This document shows, one piece after another, positions 1-7,609 of a DNA stretch of 55,810 bases (positions are counted from its first letter, which is position 1; the number at the start of each line of letters is the position of its first letter). Made by a program: the position numbers and the translations under genes. The stretch is from a virus. The stretch is from positions 1 to 55,810 of IMG/VR virus record IMGVR_UViG_3300023184_005760. One strand, 5' to 3'. Below the pieces are notes generated by a model. It saw nothing but the letters and a program-made list of their open reading frames with translations. It searched no databases and had not been told where the DNA came from.

Positions 1-1483
1 CCACAACAGGCACGTTGGTATTGGTAATGGTAGCCGTGGCGTTCCAAGCCAAGATACCATTGGGGATATTGCAATCAACCCACATGTAGTAGGTCTCGCT
101 GGCCGCCACAGTGAAACTCTGGGTGCTGTTGCCTGTAGGTACAGTCCAAGTGCTTTGGAATGACGTAGCAACATTAGATAAGGTATTACCATTGCCAAAG
201 AAATTAGCGGCTGTTACATTTCCAGTGGCACTAGCAACACCAGCAGTCAGTAGGTTACCCACTGTGACATTACCGCCTGCACTTATTAGTCCAGTGGTGT
301 TGAAATTTGAACCATATACAGTGCCAGTTGCAGATATATTTAGGGCCGCAAAGATATTACCGCCAGTTGACATTGTTGCGCTGGAAAATACGTTGCTGGC
401 AGTTATGTTACCGGCAGCTGAAACAAGTCCACCAGTTAAAATATTACCATGTATGGCATTACCAGTGCTTGATACAAGGCCTTGATTTAATATGTTACCT
501 GCTGTGGTTATATTACCTGTAGCACTAATTAATCCGCCAGTTATGATATTGCCACCTTGAACATTACCGGTAGCACTTACTGTTCCACCTGTTGATAAGT
601 TGGCACCGGTAATTGTACTAGAAGCACTCACGGCTCCAGCAGTTAAAATATTACCACCTCTTATGTTGCCAGTTGTTGATAACAGTCCAGCAGTTAAAAT
701 ATTACCACCGGTGATATTGCCAGTTACTGATATATTACCACCGGTAAGATTGCCTCTTGCGGCGCCACCCATGTAAGATAAATCTAAATTGCCGCCGGTT
801 ATGTTTCCTGTTGTTGATACAGGGTTAGAACCTAACGCAGCCAAATTGGCCACAACATTGGCGTTGCCATAAGTGCCGCCCAGGCTAACTGCTGTGCCAT
901 TGGCATAGTTAACAGCAAAGGCATTGTTTGGTAGCGTTAAGTTGCCGTTGGCACCAAATGTCCACTGTGCTGTATTACCAGTGCCGTCATTGCTGTTGAT
1001 CACAACGTTGCCGGTGTTGGCCAACTTGACATATAAATTATCACTACCCAAGAACAACTCAGTTTGATACAAGTTGCCACTGGCCAGGTGTATGTGGTCG
1101 CCATCATTGGCTGTTGGGTATACCAACAACTTTTGACCAGTGGTAATACCGGAACCTGCTGGTTGAAGAGTGATTGTATTTCCTGGAGAGCCGCTGGGCG
1201 TGTATGGATTACCGTAAATGATTCCGCCACCGGGCAATCCTAAATTACCAGTGCTGTCAAATGTCCAAGACTGAGCATTGGCCACAACATTTATATTGGC
1301 ACTATTATTCAGGGTTGGAGAATTAATATTGGCGCCGGTGATGTTGCCCGTGCTACTGTTTACATAACTTTGTAAATTGGCCGCTGTCACAGTGTAGTTG
1401 GTACCGGCAGCGACCACAGGTACTATGGTGTTGGCTGTGATGTTGCCTAGGTTGGGCAGTTGACTAAATTTAACGTTGCTCAT
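1..1483 (-). CDS. Tail fibre-like virion protein, C-terminus beyond the left edge
   Basis: The frame is open from an ATG at 1483 to base 1, so at least 494 residues are present and the C-terminus is missing. The N-terminus begins MSNVKFSQLPNLGNIT and is followed by long runs of short repeats of the type GNITGGN, STGNI and TAGLLS, about 12-20 residues apart, as in beta-helical or triple-beta-spiral fibre shafts of myoviruses. Low charge and many Asn, Gly, Thr and Ser support an extracellular fibre. A GAGG Shine-Dalgarno sequence lies 8 bases before the ATG. It follows a 47-codon gene with 2 bases between stop and start. The repeats recur at DNA level, so this region may vary by recombination. 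The fibre class is inferred from composition; the receptor is unknown. Confidence 0.85.
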   Translation of the reverse strand, partial: MSNVKFSQLPNLGNITANTIVPVVAAGTNYTVTAANLQSYVNSSTGNITGANINSPTLNNSANINVVANAQSWTFDSTGNLGLPGGGIIYGNPYTPSGSPGNTITLQPAGSGITTGQKLLVYPTANDGDHIHLASGNLYQTELFLGSDNLYVKLANTGNVVINSNDGTGNTAQWTFGANGNLTLPNNAFAVNYANGTAVSLGGTYGNANVVANLAALGSNPVSTTGNITGGNLDLSYMGGAARGNLTGGNISVTGNITGGNILTAGLLSTTGNIRGGNILTAGAVSASSTITGANLSTGGTVSATGNVQGGNIITGGLISATGNITTAGNILNQGLVSSTGNAIHGNILTGGLVSAAGNITASNVFSSATMSTGGNIFAALNISATGTVYGSNFNTTGLISAGGNVTVGNLLTAGVASATGNVTAANFFGNGNTLSNVATSFQSTWTVPTGNSTQSFTVAASETYYMWVDCNIPNGILAWNATATITNTNVPVV

Positions 1484-1485
1484 TA

Positions 1486-1629
1486 CTATTCCTCGACAAA
1501 ACTGTCACCTGTTTCTGAGATCATTTGATTGTTGTCCTCTGTTATAAAAAACACAGAGAGATCTATGTCAACGCCGATGTAGACTCCGGTTTCAATGGTG
1601 ATTCCACCTTCTATTACAATTGTTGACAT
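1486..1629 (-). CDS. Small hypothetical protein (47 aa) upstream of the tail fibre
   Basis: This short frame begins MSTIVIEGGITIETGVYIGV and ends FVEE. Its stop codon is 2 bases before the fibre ATG, and its last codons contain the fibre's Shine-Dalgarno sequence, so translation of the two is probably coupled. It is acidic and beta-rich with no membrane segment. A minus-strand TAAATA box lies 19 bases before its ATG, which supports late expression with the fibre. I do not recognise the family. A role as a small virion or fibre-attachment protein is only a guess from position. Confidence 0.55.
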   Translation of the reverse strand: MSTIVIEGGITIETGVYIGVDIDLSVFFITEDNNQMISETGDSFVEE

Positions 1630-1648
1630 ATATTGGTATCCATTGGGG

Positions 1649-1654
1649 TATTTA
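1649..1654 (-). promoter_or_regulatory. T4-type late promoter box (TAAATA) for the tail-fibre unit
   Basis: On the minus strand the bases read AATAAATACC, 19 bases before the 47-codon gene. This matches the core of the T4 late promoter. There is no sigma-70 -35 box, which is normal for that class. Confidence 0.5.
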
Positions 1655-1701
1655 TTGTAGAGTTTGAACTCTCGAATGCGGTAATCAGAACTCGCCGGGT
1701 C

Positions 1702-1709
1702 AGTATTTA
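1702..1709 (-). promoter_or_regulatory. Second TAAATACT box upstream of the tail-fibre unit
   Basis: The minus strand reads CTAAATACTG, an exact copy of the TAAATACT form seen upstream of several plus-strand late genes in this window. It lies 72 bases before the 47-codon gene, so it may give a longer leader or be a spare start site. Confidence 0.4.
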
Positions 1710-1760
1710 GTGACCTGATCTGGCAAAAATAACACTAGGTTATCAGTTGCACACACACCG

Positions 1761-1766
1761 TAAATA
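1761..1766 (+). promoter_or_regulatory. TAAATA late-type box for phoH
   Basis: TAAATAGG lies 37 bases before the phoH start. A short hairpin, GTCC-GAAA-GGAC (1772-1783), follows it in the leader. The box matches other putative late promoters in the window. Confidence 0.4.
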
Positions 1767-1803
1767 GGCATGTCCGAAAGGACTTTTACCAGGAGAATAG
1801 CAC

Positions 1804-2541
1804 TTGAGTAGACAGCGATCAGCGAAAGCACAAAAAAGAATGAATCAGGCAGTAGAAAACACCATCAGCTTTAGTCCAGCACCTAGAACGGCACAGCGCC
1901 GCATAGACTTGATCCCTCGCACACGAAATCAAGAACGCTTGGTCATGGCACTACAAGACCCTGACGCCCACATAGTAGTTACAGTAGGTCCCGCAGGTAC
2001 GGGCAAAACTTATCTAGCCATGCAGGCGGCCGTTAAGGCACTGAAGGAAGGTGATTGTGACAGGATCGTAATGACACGCCCAGCAGTGGGTGTGGAGGGA
2101 GAAAGTCATGGTTTCCTCCCGGGCAACTTGGTTGCCAAAATGGAACCGTGGACTCGTCCTTTACTAGATGTCATGCGCGAATATTATCGTGCCCAGGACA
2201 TTGTAGCCCTTATAGAAGATCAGGTAATTGACATTTCGCCACTCTCAATGATGCGAGGTCGAACCTTTAAAAATTCATGGATTATTGCCGACGAAATGCA
2301 AAACGCAACCCCGGCACAGGCCAAGATGTTGATGACTCGAATAGGGACGAATAGTAAGATTGTAATGACCGGAGACGTAGAACAAACCGACATTAAACAT
2401 GGCAGTAATGCTCTTGTCGATTTGTGCGAAAGGTTACAGAAGGGAGGTGGTGTTGAAGGTCTTGTAGTTTGTCCGTTTGAAAATCGCGACATACAAAGAC
2501 ATCCAATTATTAGTAAAATATTGGAAATTTACAAAGATTGA
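1804..2541 (+). CDS. phoH: PhoH-like P-loop ATPase
   Basis: This 245-residue protein has the PhoH core: Walker A GPAGTGKT at 62-69, the TRPAVGVEGE segment at 91-100, Walker B ending DEMQN at 163-167, and MTGDVEQTD near 208. PhoH proteins are cytoplasmic ATPases with proposed RNA-linked roles. They are very common in marine and freshwater phages and are often called phosphate-starvation genes, although the phage function is unresolved. The length fits the short phage form without a PIN domain. The start is a TTG, chosen because AGGAG at 1791-1795 is 8 bases upstream; an in-frame ATG at residue 13 lacks such a site. The gene stands alone on the plus strand between a fibre unit and a minus-strand operon and ends at a strong hairpin terminator. 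Confidence 0.93.
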   Translation: MSRQRSAKAQKRMNQAVENTISFSPAPRTAQRRIDLIPRTRNQERLVMALQDPDAHIVVTVGPAGTGKTYLAMQAAVKALKEGDCDRIVMTRPAVGVEGESHGFLPGNLVAKMEPWTRPLLDVMREYYRAQDIVALIEDQVIDISPLSMMRGRTFKNSWIIADEMQNATPAQAKMLMTRIGTNSKIVMTGDVEQTDIKHGSNALVDLCERLQKGGGVEGLVVCPFENRDIQRHPIISKILEIYKD

Positions 2542-2631
2542 TAGCATACACTATTAATTAACTCGTCACGAGATATTGAACATTCTCTGCCGTTTAGGAG
2601 GTGATAATTTCGTAGATTTCCCGCCAATTTA

Positions 2632-2663
2632 GATAGAGCACTTATCAGTGCTCTATCTTTTTT
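2632..2663 (+). terminator. Rho-independent terminator after phoH
   Basis: A perfect 10-bp stem (2632-2641 with 2648-2657, sequence GATAGAGCAC) and 6-base loop are followed by TTTTTT on the plus strand. Confidence 0.9.
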
Positions 2664-3688
2664 AAATTGTTAGATAAGTCTGCCGAAACAGTTATTTTGT
2701 TTTGGTATTGATTTCGAACTTGTTGCAGACTCTGTAACACTTGATGATAGGTTTCGCTTGATCTATTCATCACATTGTTTTCACGCCACCAGATGGGCGT
2801 CCAATGTCCCCAGTCCAGTAGATTGCTGTAGTACACTGATGCGCTGTACTGATTGGCAAGTTCTGCAAACTGCACAATTTCATGCCAATTGTTTTTTTGT
2901 ACAACAAAGTTTAATTTCATTGGACGTTTCAGCGAGTGAATGTATTCCAATCCCTGCTGTAGTATTTGCCAGTCTGCGCCTCTAACTGTTCGATATGTGT
3001 CAGCACTGGCAGCATCAATGCTGATTGACCAGGATCCTATTAGATGTTTGATATGGTGAATGAGATCTTTGTTTTTTGCTATCAGTGTGCCGTTGGTGGT
3101 AAGTTTTAGTTGCAAATTCAAATGCGGGTAATCCCGCAAGGATTCCAAAAAATTTATTGCACTGTGACTGGCAAAGATTTCTCCGCTGGTCATCGGGGCA
3201 ATTTCAATTGGGTTATAGGGATTGGTCAGACCCCATTGGCGGATCTCTTGATACAACTCAATTTGTTTTTGTATTTTTTCTGAGTTCTTTTCAATGATCA
3301 CTGTTTCCCTGCAACTGGCACATTTGAGATTACAACTCAAGTCAAGATTCATGTGTATTGTCTTGGGGAACAGTTTTACTTGGGGTATTTTGGCTGGGCG
3401 ATTGGGCAGTGTAGATAATTTTGAACAGTCCCAACTACAGTAGGTAAAGTTGCCGTCGACCACAGCTTGCCTTACCAGGTCAGCTTGATGATTGAGCCAA
3501 ATGCTCTGTAGGGAATTTTCAAACACATTGCCAATGGTATACGGCATGTGCAATTGACAGTCACACAATTGCACATCGCCATCATTGTCGATTTGTAAAC
3601 TGCTAAATGGTGTTGAACAAAACTTGTCCTGGTAAATGGGTTTTTTAACAGGAACGTATTTGTAGAATTTCAGCGTGTCTGCATGCAT
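2645..3688 (-). CDS. Radical SAM protein with an N-terminal SPASM-like cysteine domain
   Basis: This 347-residue protein has two cysteine regions. Residues 24-88 hold C24, C42, C44, C84 and C88 around a stretch like SPASM/auxiliary Fe-S domains (CSTPFSSLQIDNDGDVQLC). The radical SAM core begins at residue 119 with C119-x3-C123-x2-C126, the ligands of the catalytic 4Fe-4S cluster. TTNGT (about 198) and SISIDAAS (about 221) fit later strands of the barrel. A cluster domain placed before the core, instead of after it, is unusual; two other genes in this window share this order. Such enzymes modify peptides, sugars or cofactors, but I cannot name the substrate. The gene is last in the minus operon, 3 bases after the HAD gene. 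Confidence 0.88.
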   Translation of the reverse strand: MHADTLKFYKYVPVKKPIYQDKFCSTPFSSLQIDNDGDVQLCDCQLHMPYTIGNVFENSLQSIWLNHQADLVRQAVVDGNFTYCSWDCSKLSTLPNRPAKIPQVKLFPKTIHMNLDLSCNLKCASCRETVIIEKNSEKIQKQIELYQEIRQWGLTNPYNPIEIAPMTSGEIFASHSAINFLESLRDYPHLNLQLKLTTNGTLIAKNKDLIHHIKHLIGSWSISIDAASADTYRTVRGADWQILQQGLEYIHSLKRPMKLNFVVQKNNWHEIVQFAELANQYSASVYYSNLLDWGHWTPIWWRENNVMNRSSETYHQVLQSLQQVRNQYQNKITVSADLSNNLKKIEH

Positions 3689-3691
3689 TCA

Positions 3692-4315
3692 TTACTTATT
3701 GTCTATTATTAATTGGTAGGCTTCCCGCCAATTTTTGACTACCGGAATTTGCTCGTTGGCATGACTCATATTATGACCATGTTCCATTAGGATACTTTTT
3801 AAACCAAGTTCGTGTCCAACTTCAGCATTTTCCGGTTTGTCTTCTACCCACCAGCATCCTGAGTCTCTGTAAGGCTCCAGTGCTTGATTCTTGTCAGCAC
3901 CAGTTTCCAAACAAACAATCAGTTCAAAAGCAGTCTTACCAAACAGTTTGGCGAGATTCATTTCACGCAGACGTTGTGCATTGACATCGGAACTTAGACT
4001 GGTAATACAGTGAAATACATAACCGTGTTCTTCATGCAGTCGTTTCACATAGTACATGGCATCACGCAAGGGCGGCAAGAAACCAATGGCAGCCGATTCG
4101 TTAAACAGTTTGATTAACTTACGACCTTGATCCTTTGATATGCCATAACGCTCACCAATATCGTACACAAAATCAGATCCGGGTTGTTTTTCGTGTCCGT
4201 GTTGCTCCATCCAGATGGCAAAGGCGTACTCCCAGTTCAATAATACGCCATCGGCATCAACTAGGATCAACTGGTTCGGGTTGTACTTGTGTTTTGGGTT
4301 CTTCTGGTTTGACAA
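3692..4315 (-). CDS. HAD-superfamily hydrolase, 5'-nucleotidase-like
   Basis: The protein (207 aa if the TTG at 4315 is used) carries HAD motif I DADGV near residue 20, motif II in ITS near 111, and a late acidic motif in WWVEDKP. These enzymes usually dephosphorylate nucleotides, sugars or phosphoproteins through an aspartyl-phosphate. Size and motif spacing resemble phage and bacterial 5'(3')-deoxyribonucleotidase-like HADs, but the substrate is not determined. The start is uncertain: TTG at 4315 overlaps the upstream gene by 59 bases, and TTG at 4270 would begin right before the first strand. Neither has a good Shine-Dalgarno sequence, so coupling to the upstream gene is likely. Confidence 0.8.
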   Translation of the reverse strand: MSNQKNPKHKYNPNQLILVDADGVLLNWEYAFAIWMEQHGHEKQPGSDFVYDIGERYGISKDQGRKLIKLFNESAAIGFLPPLRDAMYYVKRLHEEHGYVFHCITSLSSDVNAQRLREMNLAKLFGKTAFELIVCLETGADKNQALEPYRDSGCWWVEDKPENAEVGHELGLKSILMEHGHNMSHANEQIPVVKNWREAYQLIIDNK

Positions 4316-4568
4316 TTTCGTATCCGTTCTCTTTGAATAACCGTGTTATGGTCGATTCGTAGTGTTGGTGGTAGTATTCCACAATGCGGTTGAAGTCTCT
4401 AGGAACTGTTACTCCGCTCATGCTACATTTTAACACAGAGAGTGTTCGAAAGTCAAGTATTACATTTGCCGTTTGATGATCGCGACTCTTTAAACTTTTG
4501 GCCACAGCCATCACTTCGTCAATTTGGCCCGTGGCCTTTTGGTAGTAGGTTAGGATTAGGTATCTCAT
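4257..4568 (-). CDS. Conserved hypothetical phage protein (103 aa)
   Basis: The protein begins MRYLILTYYQKATGQIDEVM and ends in a Pro/Glu-rich tail (KPEEPKTQVQPEPVDPS). It looks soluble, with an N-terminal strand followed by helices, and has no catalytic motif that I recognise. I have the impression of similar small proteins in other T4-like phages but cannot assign a function. Its ATG overlaps the stop of the SGNH-like gene (TAATG), so it is translated as part of the same operon. The low-complexity acidic tail overlaps the possible HAD start. Confidence 0.75.
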   Translation of the reverse strand: MRYLILTYYQKATGQIDEVMAVAKSLKSRDHQTANVILDFRTLSVLKCSMSGVTVPRDFNRIVEYYHQHYESTITRLFKENGYEIVKPEEPKTQVQPEPVDPS

Positions 4569-5203
4569 TAGATGTTTCTTTTTAGTATAGAATATGCTAT
4601 CAATTTATGACTTTTGGGCCCGAATGTATTTTTATTTGCTTCAATACTTGAGTCAATGTGGTACTTGTTGTGTATCAAACACTCGGGCAAGTCTACTGGA
4701 TAACTGTTTTCATCCCAGTACAAAAAATCGTGCGGGGTTGATTTTAATACCTGCTGAATTTCTAAATTAAATCGATTGAATTCAGAAATCACAACATTGT
4801 TGGAATTGTTAAAATTCATATGATTGCCATTCCAAAAACGATTGAGATTGTTGATTTGAAAAATCACCCGTCGGGGTGTGATCACAGATAATATCTGTTT
4901 AAGTAGCAACAATTGATCTGCATTGGTATGACCATAGCAACCCCAGGAAAAGTTATAAACTTTGCATTTTAATATGTTGGCAATAATTCCAGCAAATGAC
5001 TGCTCTATTTCTAGTCCCAGCCCGAATGATATGGTATTACCTAGTATTATTATTGGACCATCACAATCATCAAATTCTATGTTTGATCGGTACCCTAAAC
5101 TGTTGAAATGATAATTGGTATTGTTTTTGTTATCGTAGCCAAATTTGGTCACAGTTTGGTTGCGCAAACAATACATGTGATCAGGAGCGACTGGCAATGG
5201 CAT
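4568..5203 (-). CDS. SGNH/GDSL hydrolase-like protein with altered nucleophile motif
   Basis: The 211-residue protein has the layout of an SGNH-fold esterase. Block I reads ILGNTISFGLGL where active enzymes have GDS, block III resembles FQINNLNR, and a C-terminal GPKSHK may hold the histidine. The usual Ser of GDS is replaced by Thr and the Asp before it by Asn, and the Asp of the DxxH pair is missing, so hydrolysis may be lost or changed. SGNH proteins normally remove or transfer acyl groups on sugars or lipids. The gene overlaps the ACP-like gene by 23 bases. A later ATG at 5176 is possible, but 5203 keeps a plausible PDHMYCL strand. Confidence 0.68.
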   Translation of the reverse strand: MPLPVAPDHMYCLRNQTVTKFGYDNKNNTNYHFNSLGYRSNIEFDDCDGPIIILGNTISFGLGLEIEQSFAGIIANILKCKVYNFSWGCYGHTNADQLLLLKQILSVITPRRVIFQINNLNRFWNGNHMNFNNSNNVVISEFNRFNLEIQQVLKSTPHDFLYWDENSYPVDLPECLIHNKYHIDSSIEANKNTFGPKSHKLIAYSILKRNI

Positions 5204-5390
5204 CTGTCAGATCTTTCACAGTTGCAAACCACACATCTGAAATATTAATATCAATATGGAATTGTTTGTTTACAAAATCCACGGTCATGGCCTCATCAAA
5301 TATGTCAAAATTTAAATTGCCAAAAACAGTTGCCAAAGTTAGATCACTGTTGGTATAATTTTTTAGCCAGTCTATTAGAATCTTTTCCAT
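5181..5390 (-). CDS. Acyl-carrier-protein-like protein lacking the prosthetic-group serine
   Basis: At 69 residues it is close to ACP length. Helix pattern and ending match an ACP: a core LNFDIFDEAMTVDFVNKQF followed by ISDVWFATVKDLTDAI, like the DSL...VELV...F...TV.D...I pattern. The serine that carries phosphopantetheine (DS in DSL) is Ile here (DI), so it could not be charged in the normal way. Carrier-like proteins without Ser can act as docking or structural partners. It sits between a sulfotransferase-like and an SGNH-like gene with overlapping ends, which suggests a shared pathway. The ACP call is from pattern alone. Confidence 0.62.
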   Translation of the reverse strand: MEKILIDWLKNYTNSDLTLATVFGNLNFDIFDEAMTVDFVNKQFHIDINISDVWFATVKDLTDAIASRS

Positions 5391-6079
5391 TGCTTGCTGT
5401 TGTAGGTGTCAATTAGTTCAGTGAATTTGTCTTGAGACATTGCGGTTATATTCAGATATCCGCACATGTTGGTATACACATTGAAATTTTTTTCTAGCAG
5501 TTTGTCTACTTCAACTTGATAAGGTGGTATTTTCATTTGTGCCGCCAACTGTTTCCAACTTATAACTTCGTGATTCAAGTTATTTACTAGTAACTTTCTT
5601 TTGATTCGATTATTAATCTTGACTGTGGTCGGGCTATTGATCAATTTGTTCAACTGTTGTTGATAAAATTTGTCACCCTGGGCTCGGTATACTTTTTCAT
5701 AGGCCCATCTTTCGGGCACGTATTTATTTGCGTGTGTGAGGTATAGTACTCGTAAATTTTCAATGAAAGAAAGTTTGTAGGCTATGTTTGGATGACATCT
5801 AAATAAGATCAGTTTATCATCCAACAAGGCTTGTTTGGTATTTTTAGGAATATAAGAATCCCAGTTTTCTTGGTCAACGTCCAATGAATTCCAATAATCG
5901 TGCAGGCCGTGAAACCAGTGCTCATTGTTTTCATGAGCAGTACTGTCACCAAATGATATTCGATCAAGCGGTTTGTATTGATTGACTTCGGGACTCAATG
6001 CCGCCAGTATGTAAATTAAACTTCCACAATATCCAGTTTTGTATGCAATGGCCACCAAATTGTTTTTGGGCAAAAACAT
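5375..6079 (-). CDS. Sulfotransferase-like hypothetical protein
   Basis: This 234-residue protein has an N-terminal strand-loop AIAYKTGYCGSLIYILAAL that resembles the PAPS-binding loop of sulfotransferases. A central segment, ILFRCHPNIA followed by RVLYLTHANKYVPERWAYEKVYR, is like the strand and arginine region that follows in that family. The exact P-loop RxxGTT is absent, so the call is tentative. If correct it would move a sulfo group from PAPS to a sugar or lipid. It overlaps the ACP-like gene by 16 bases and starts 8 bases after the clamp-loader stop, with no visible Shine-Dalgarno sequence. Confidence 0.55.
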   Translation of the reverse strand: MFLPKNNLVAIAYKTGYCGSLIYILAALSPEVNQYKPLDRISFGDSTAHENNEHWFHGLHDYWNSLDVDQENWDSYIPKNTKQALLDDKLILFRCHPNIAYKLSFIENLRVLYLTHANKYVPERWAYEKVYRAQGDKFYQQQLNKLINSPTTVKINNRIKRKLLVNNLNHEVISWKQLAAQMKIPPYQVEVDKLLEKNFNVYTNMCGYLNITAMSQDKFTELIDTYNSKQWKRF

Positions 6080-6087
6080 AATTTTGC

Positions 6088-7011
6088 CTAGTTGATTTGA
6101 CCTAATTCAATCAGGGTGGCACTCAAGTTGATTTCCTGATCAGCCACCAAGGGTATCTTGGCAATGCCATCACGTATGATCACAATGGCCTGATCCTGTT
6201 GTTCAGGTGTGCGGCCCCACAAGTCCAAGTTGTCGTACATCCAGGTGAATATTTCATTGGCTTCTTCGGGAGTGGCATTTTGACACATGAGTGTTCGAGC
6301 TTCTCTAACCCGTCCTTGTTTGAACAAGTCCACACAGTCCAGACGCCAGTCGCCCATGCTCTTGTCTGCCTCCGAAGGAGCAATCAATTGACCTGACTGA
6401 CTGTTGGGTTGCAACAGATTCAGGCACTTGCGCAGGTCTGGGTATGTGGCCTTAACATAGGTATCCAACACATCTAGGTCAAATTCCACACCTTCGCTCA
6501 CCAACACTGTGGCCGCCCGGGCGGTGAACTCGGTATGATCAGTTTTGTTGATTTGCAATTTTTGACAGCGTGAATGCAAGGGTGGAATTATCTTTGAAGG
6601 ATAGTTGCAGGTGAGAATAAATCTCACTGTTTGACTGTAGTCTTCCATCAAGTTGCGCAAGGCTGGTTGTACCGAGTTTGGGTTCATGTAGTCTGCTTCG
6701 TCAATCAGCACAATCTTTAACGTACCAAATGGCATGGTTTGACAAAAACTAATTAATTTATCCACCCACTCGACCTTGCGAGCCTCTTTGGAACCATTGG
6801 CATACATCACATCATACTCATCCACGTCCAGTTCCGAGATCAACATCTTGGCCAAGGTTGTTTTGCCTGTGCCTGCAGAACCCGAAAACATCAGGTGTGG
6901 AATTGATCCATCGCGGATCCATTGTGTCACTTGTTCACGTTGTGCGTTGTCCACAAACACATAACCGTCTACAGTTCGAGGACGGTACTTTTCTACCCAT
7001 AGTTCTTTCAT
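6088..7011 (-). CDS. 44: Sliding-clamp loader ATPase, large subunit (T4 gp44-like)
   Basis: This 307-residue AAA+ protein starts MKELWVEKYRPRTVDGYV, the typical opening of RFC-small/gp44 clamp-loader subunits. It has Walker A GSAGTGKT at 44-51, Walker B IDEAD at 103-107, sensor 1 at about 130-140, and the SRC arginine-finger motif at 147-149. In T4, gp44 tetramers with gp62 load the gp45 clamp on primed DNA. No gp62 or clamp gene is recognisable here. The ATG at 7011 overlaps the stop of the upstream 76-residue gene (ATGA). Earlier in-frame starts are rejected because they read through that gene in another frame. Confidence 0.93.
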   Translation of the reverse strand: MKELWVEKYRPRTVDGYVFVDNAQREQVTQWIRDGSIPHLMFSGSAGTGKTTLAKMLISELDVDEYDVMYANGSKEARKVEWVDKLISFCQTMPFGTLKIVLIDEADYMNPNSVQPALRNLMEDYSQTVRFILTCNYPSKIIPPLHSRCQKLQINKTDHTEFTARAATVLVSEGVEFDLDVLDTYVKATYPDLRKCLNLLQPNSQSGQLIAPSEADKSMGDWRLDCVDLFKQGRVREARTLMCQNATPEEANEIFTWMYDNLDLWGRTPEQQDQAIVIIRDGIAKIPLVADQEINLSATLIELGQIN

Positions 7012-7238
7012 TTTTGCAATGCCTTCCAGACTTTTTGTTTTTCCAATTGTTCCAACCATTCCTCTTCGCCGGCGAATCCCGAGGTGTTCTTCAACATCTC
7101 GTCCACAGCAAATTTTACACGATATAAGTCTTGTTTGCAAGGCCAGTTGTTCCAACCTGTCTCATATGGGTCTGTAGCTCCGTAGTACATTTTTTGACAT
7201 TCACCAATCACCCGGTCAACATTCCAGTCAATGATCAT
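7008..7238 (-). CDS. Hypothetical protein (76 aa) upstream of clamp loader
   Basis: The protein begins MIIDWNVDRVIGECQKMYYG and ends EEWLEQLEKQKVWKALQK, a Trp-rich helical sequence with a charged C-terminal helix. It overlaps the clamp-loader ATG by 4 bases and the GroES-like stop by 1 base, so it is firmly in the operon. Position next to gp44 invites comparison with gp62, but it is far shorter and I see no similarity. The function is unknown. Confidence 0.78.
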   Translation of the reverse strand: MIIDWNVDRVIGECQKMYYGATDPYETGWNNWPCKQDLYRVKFAVDEMLKNTSGFAGEEEWLEQLEKQKVWKALQK

Positions 7239-7609
7239 TAGGCCGGTACCGCATCTGAGAATGTCAAATCATCGGGCTGATCATCTGCTGACATTAGTAT
7301 GTCTTTGGGATCAACTCGGCGCAGGGTATGCTTGCCAGTTTCGTCTTCTACGTCAATACCACGTGTCCAACGTCCGTGTGCCACACAAACCCATTCACCC
7401 ACACGCACATCCTTTTGTTCAGGGCCCACTGCATACACCTGGCCCCAGCGAGGTCTAATACCTTCACTCTTGCCGTTGTCATTGAGCAACACAATGCCAC
7501 TCTTGGTAAAGCGTTGATCAAAGATCATTTCGCCCACAATCACCACATCATTGAGTGGTCGGATTTGATCACGAGTGAACCGGTGTGCTTCAAACGCTGA
7601 TTTGGTCAT
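7238..7609 (-). CDS. GroES/gp31-like co-chaperonin
   Basis: The 123-residue protein keeps the GroES barrel pattern: IRPLNDVVIVGEM, then SGIVLLND as roof/loop edge, WGQVYAVGPEQKDVRVGEWVCV for the central strands, and a final DILMSAD. GroES-type rings cap GroEL and help fold proteins. T4 gp31 replaces host GroES to fold the major capsid protein, and this gene may do the same. The mobile-loop region (FDQRFTKSG) is present. A 16-residue acidic C-terminal tail beyond the barrel is unlike host GroES. It overlaps the downstream and upstream genes by 1-4 bases. Confidence 0.85.
   Translation of the reverse strand: MTKSAFEAHRFTRDQIRPLNDVVIVGEMIFDQRFTKSGIVLLNDNGKSEGIRPRWGQVYAVGPEQKDVRVGEWVCVAHGRWTRGIDVEDETGKHTLRRVDPKDILMSADDQPDDLTFSDAVPA

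Noticed and set aside
1700-1800. A tRNA or riboswitch in the phoH leader
   Set aside because: Only a 4-bp GNRA hairpin is seen; there is no cloverleaf or known aptamer core. No tRNA was recognised anywhere in the window.
2541-2645. A short gene after the strong Shine-Dalgarno at 2597
   Set aside because: The only frame after it is GTG-ATA-ATT-TCG-TAG, too short to support.
7008-7155. Extended N-terminus for the clamp loader (start at 7155)
   Set aside because: It would overlap the 76-residue gene in another frame; the gp44 family begins at MKELWVEKYRP.
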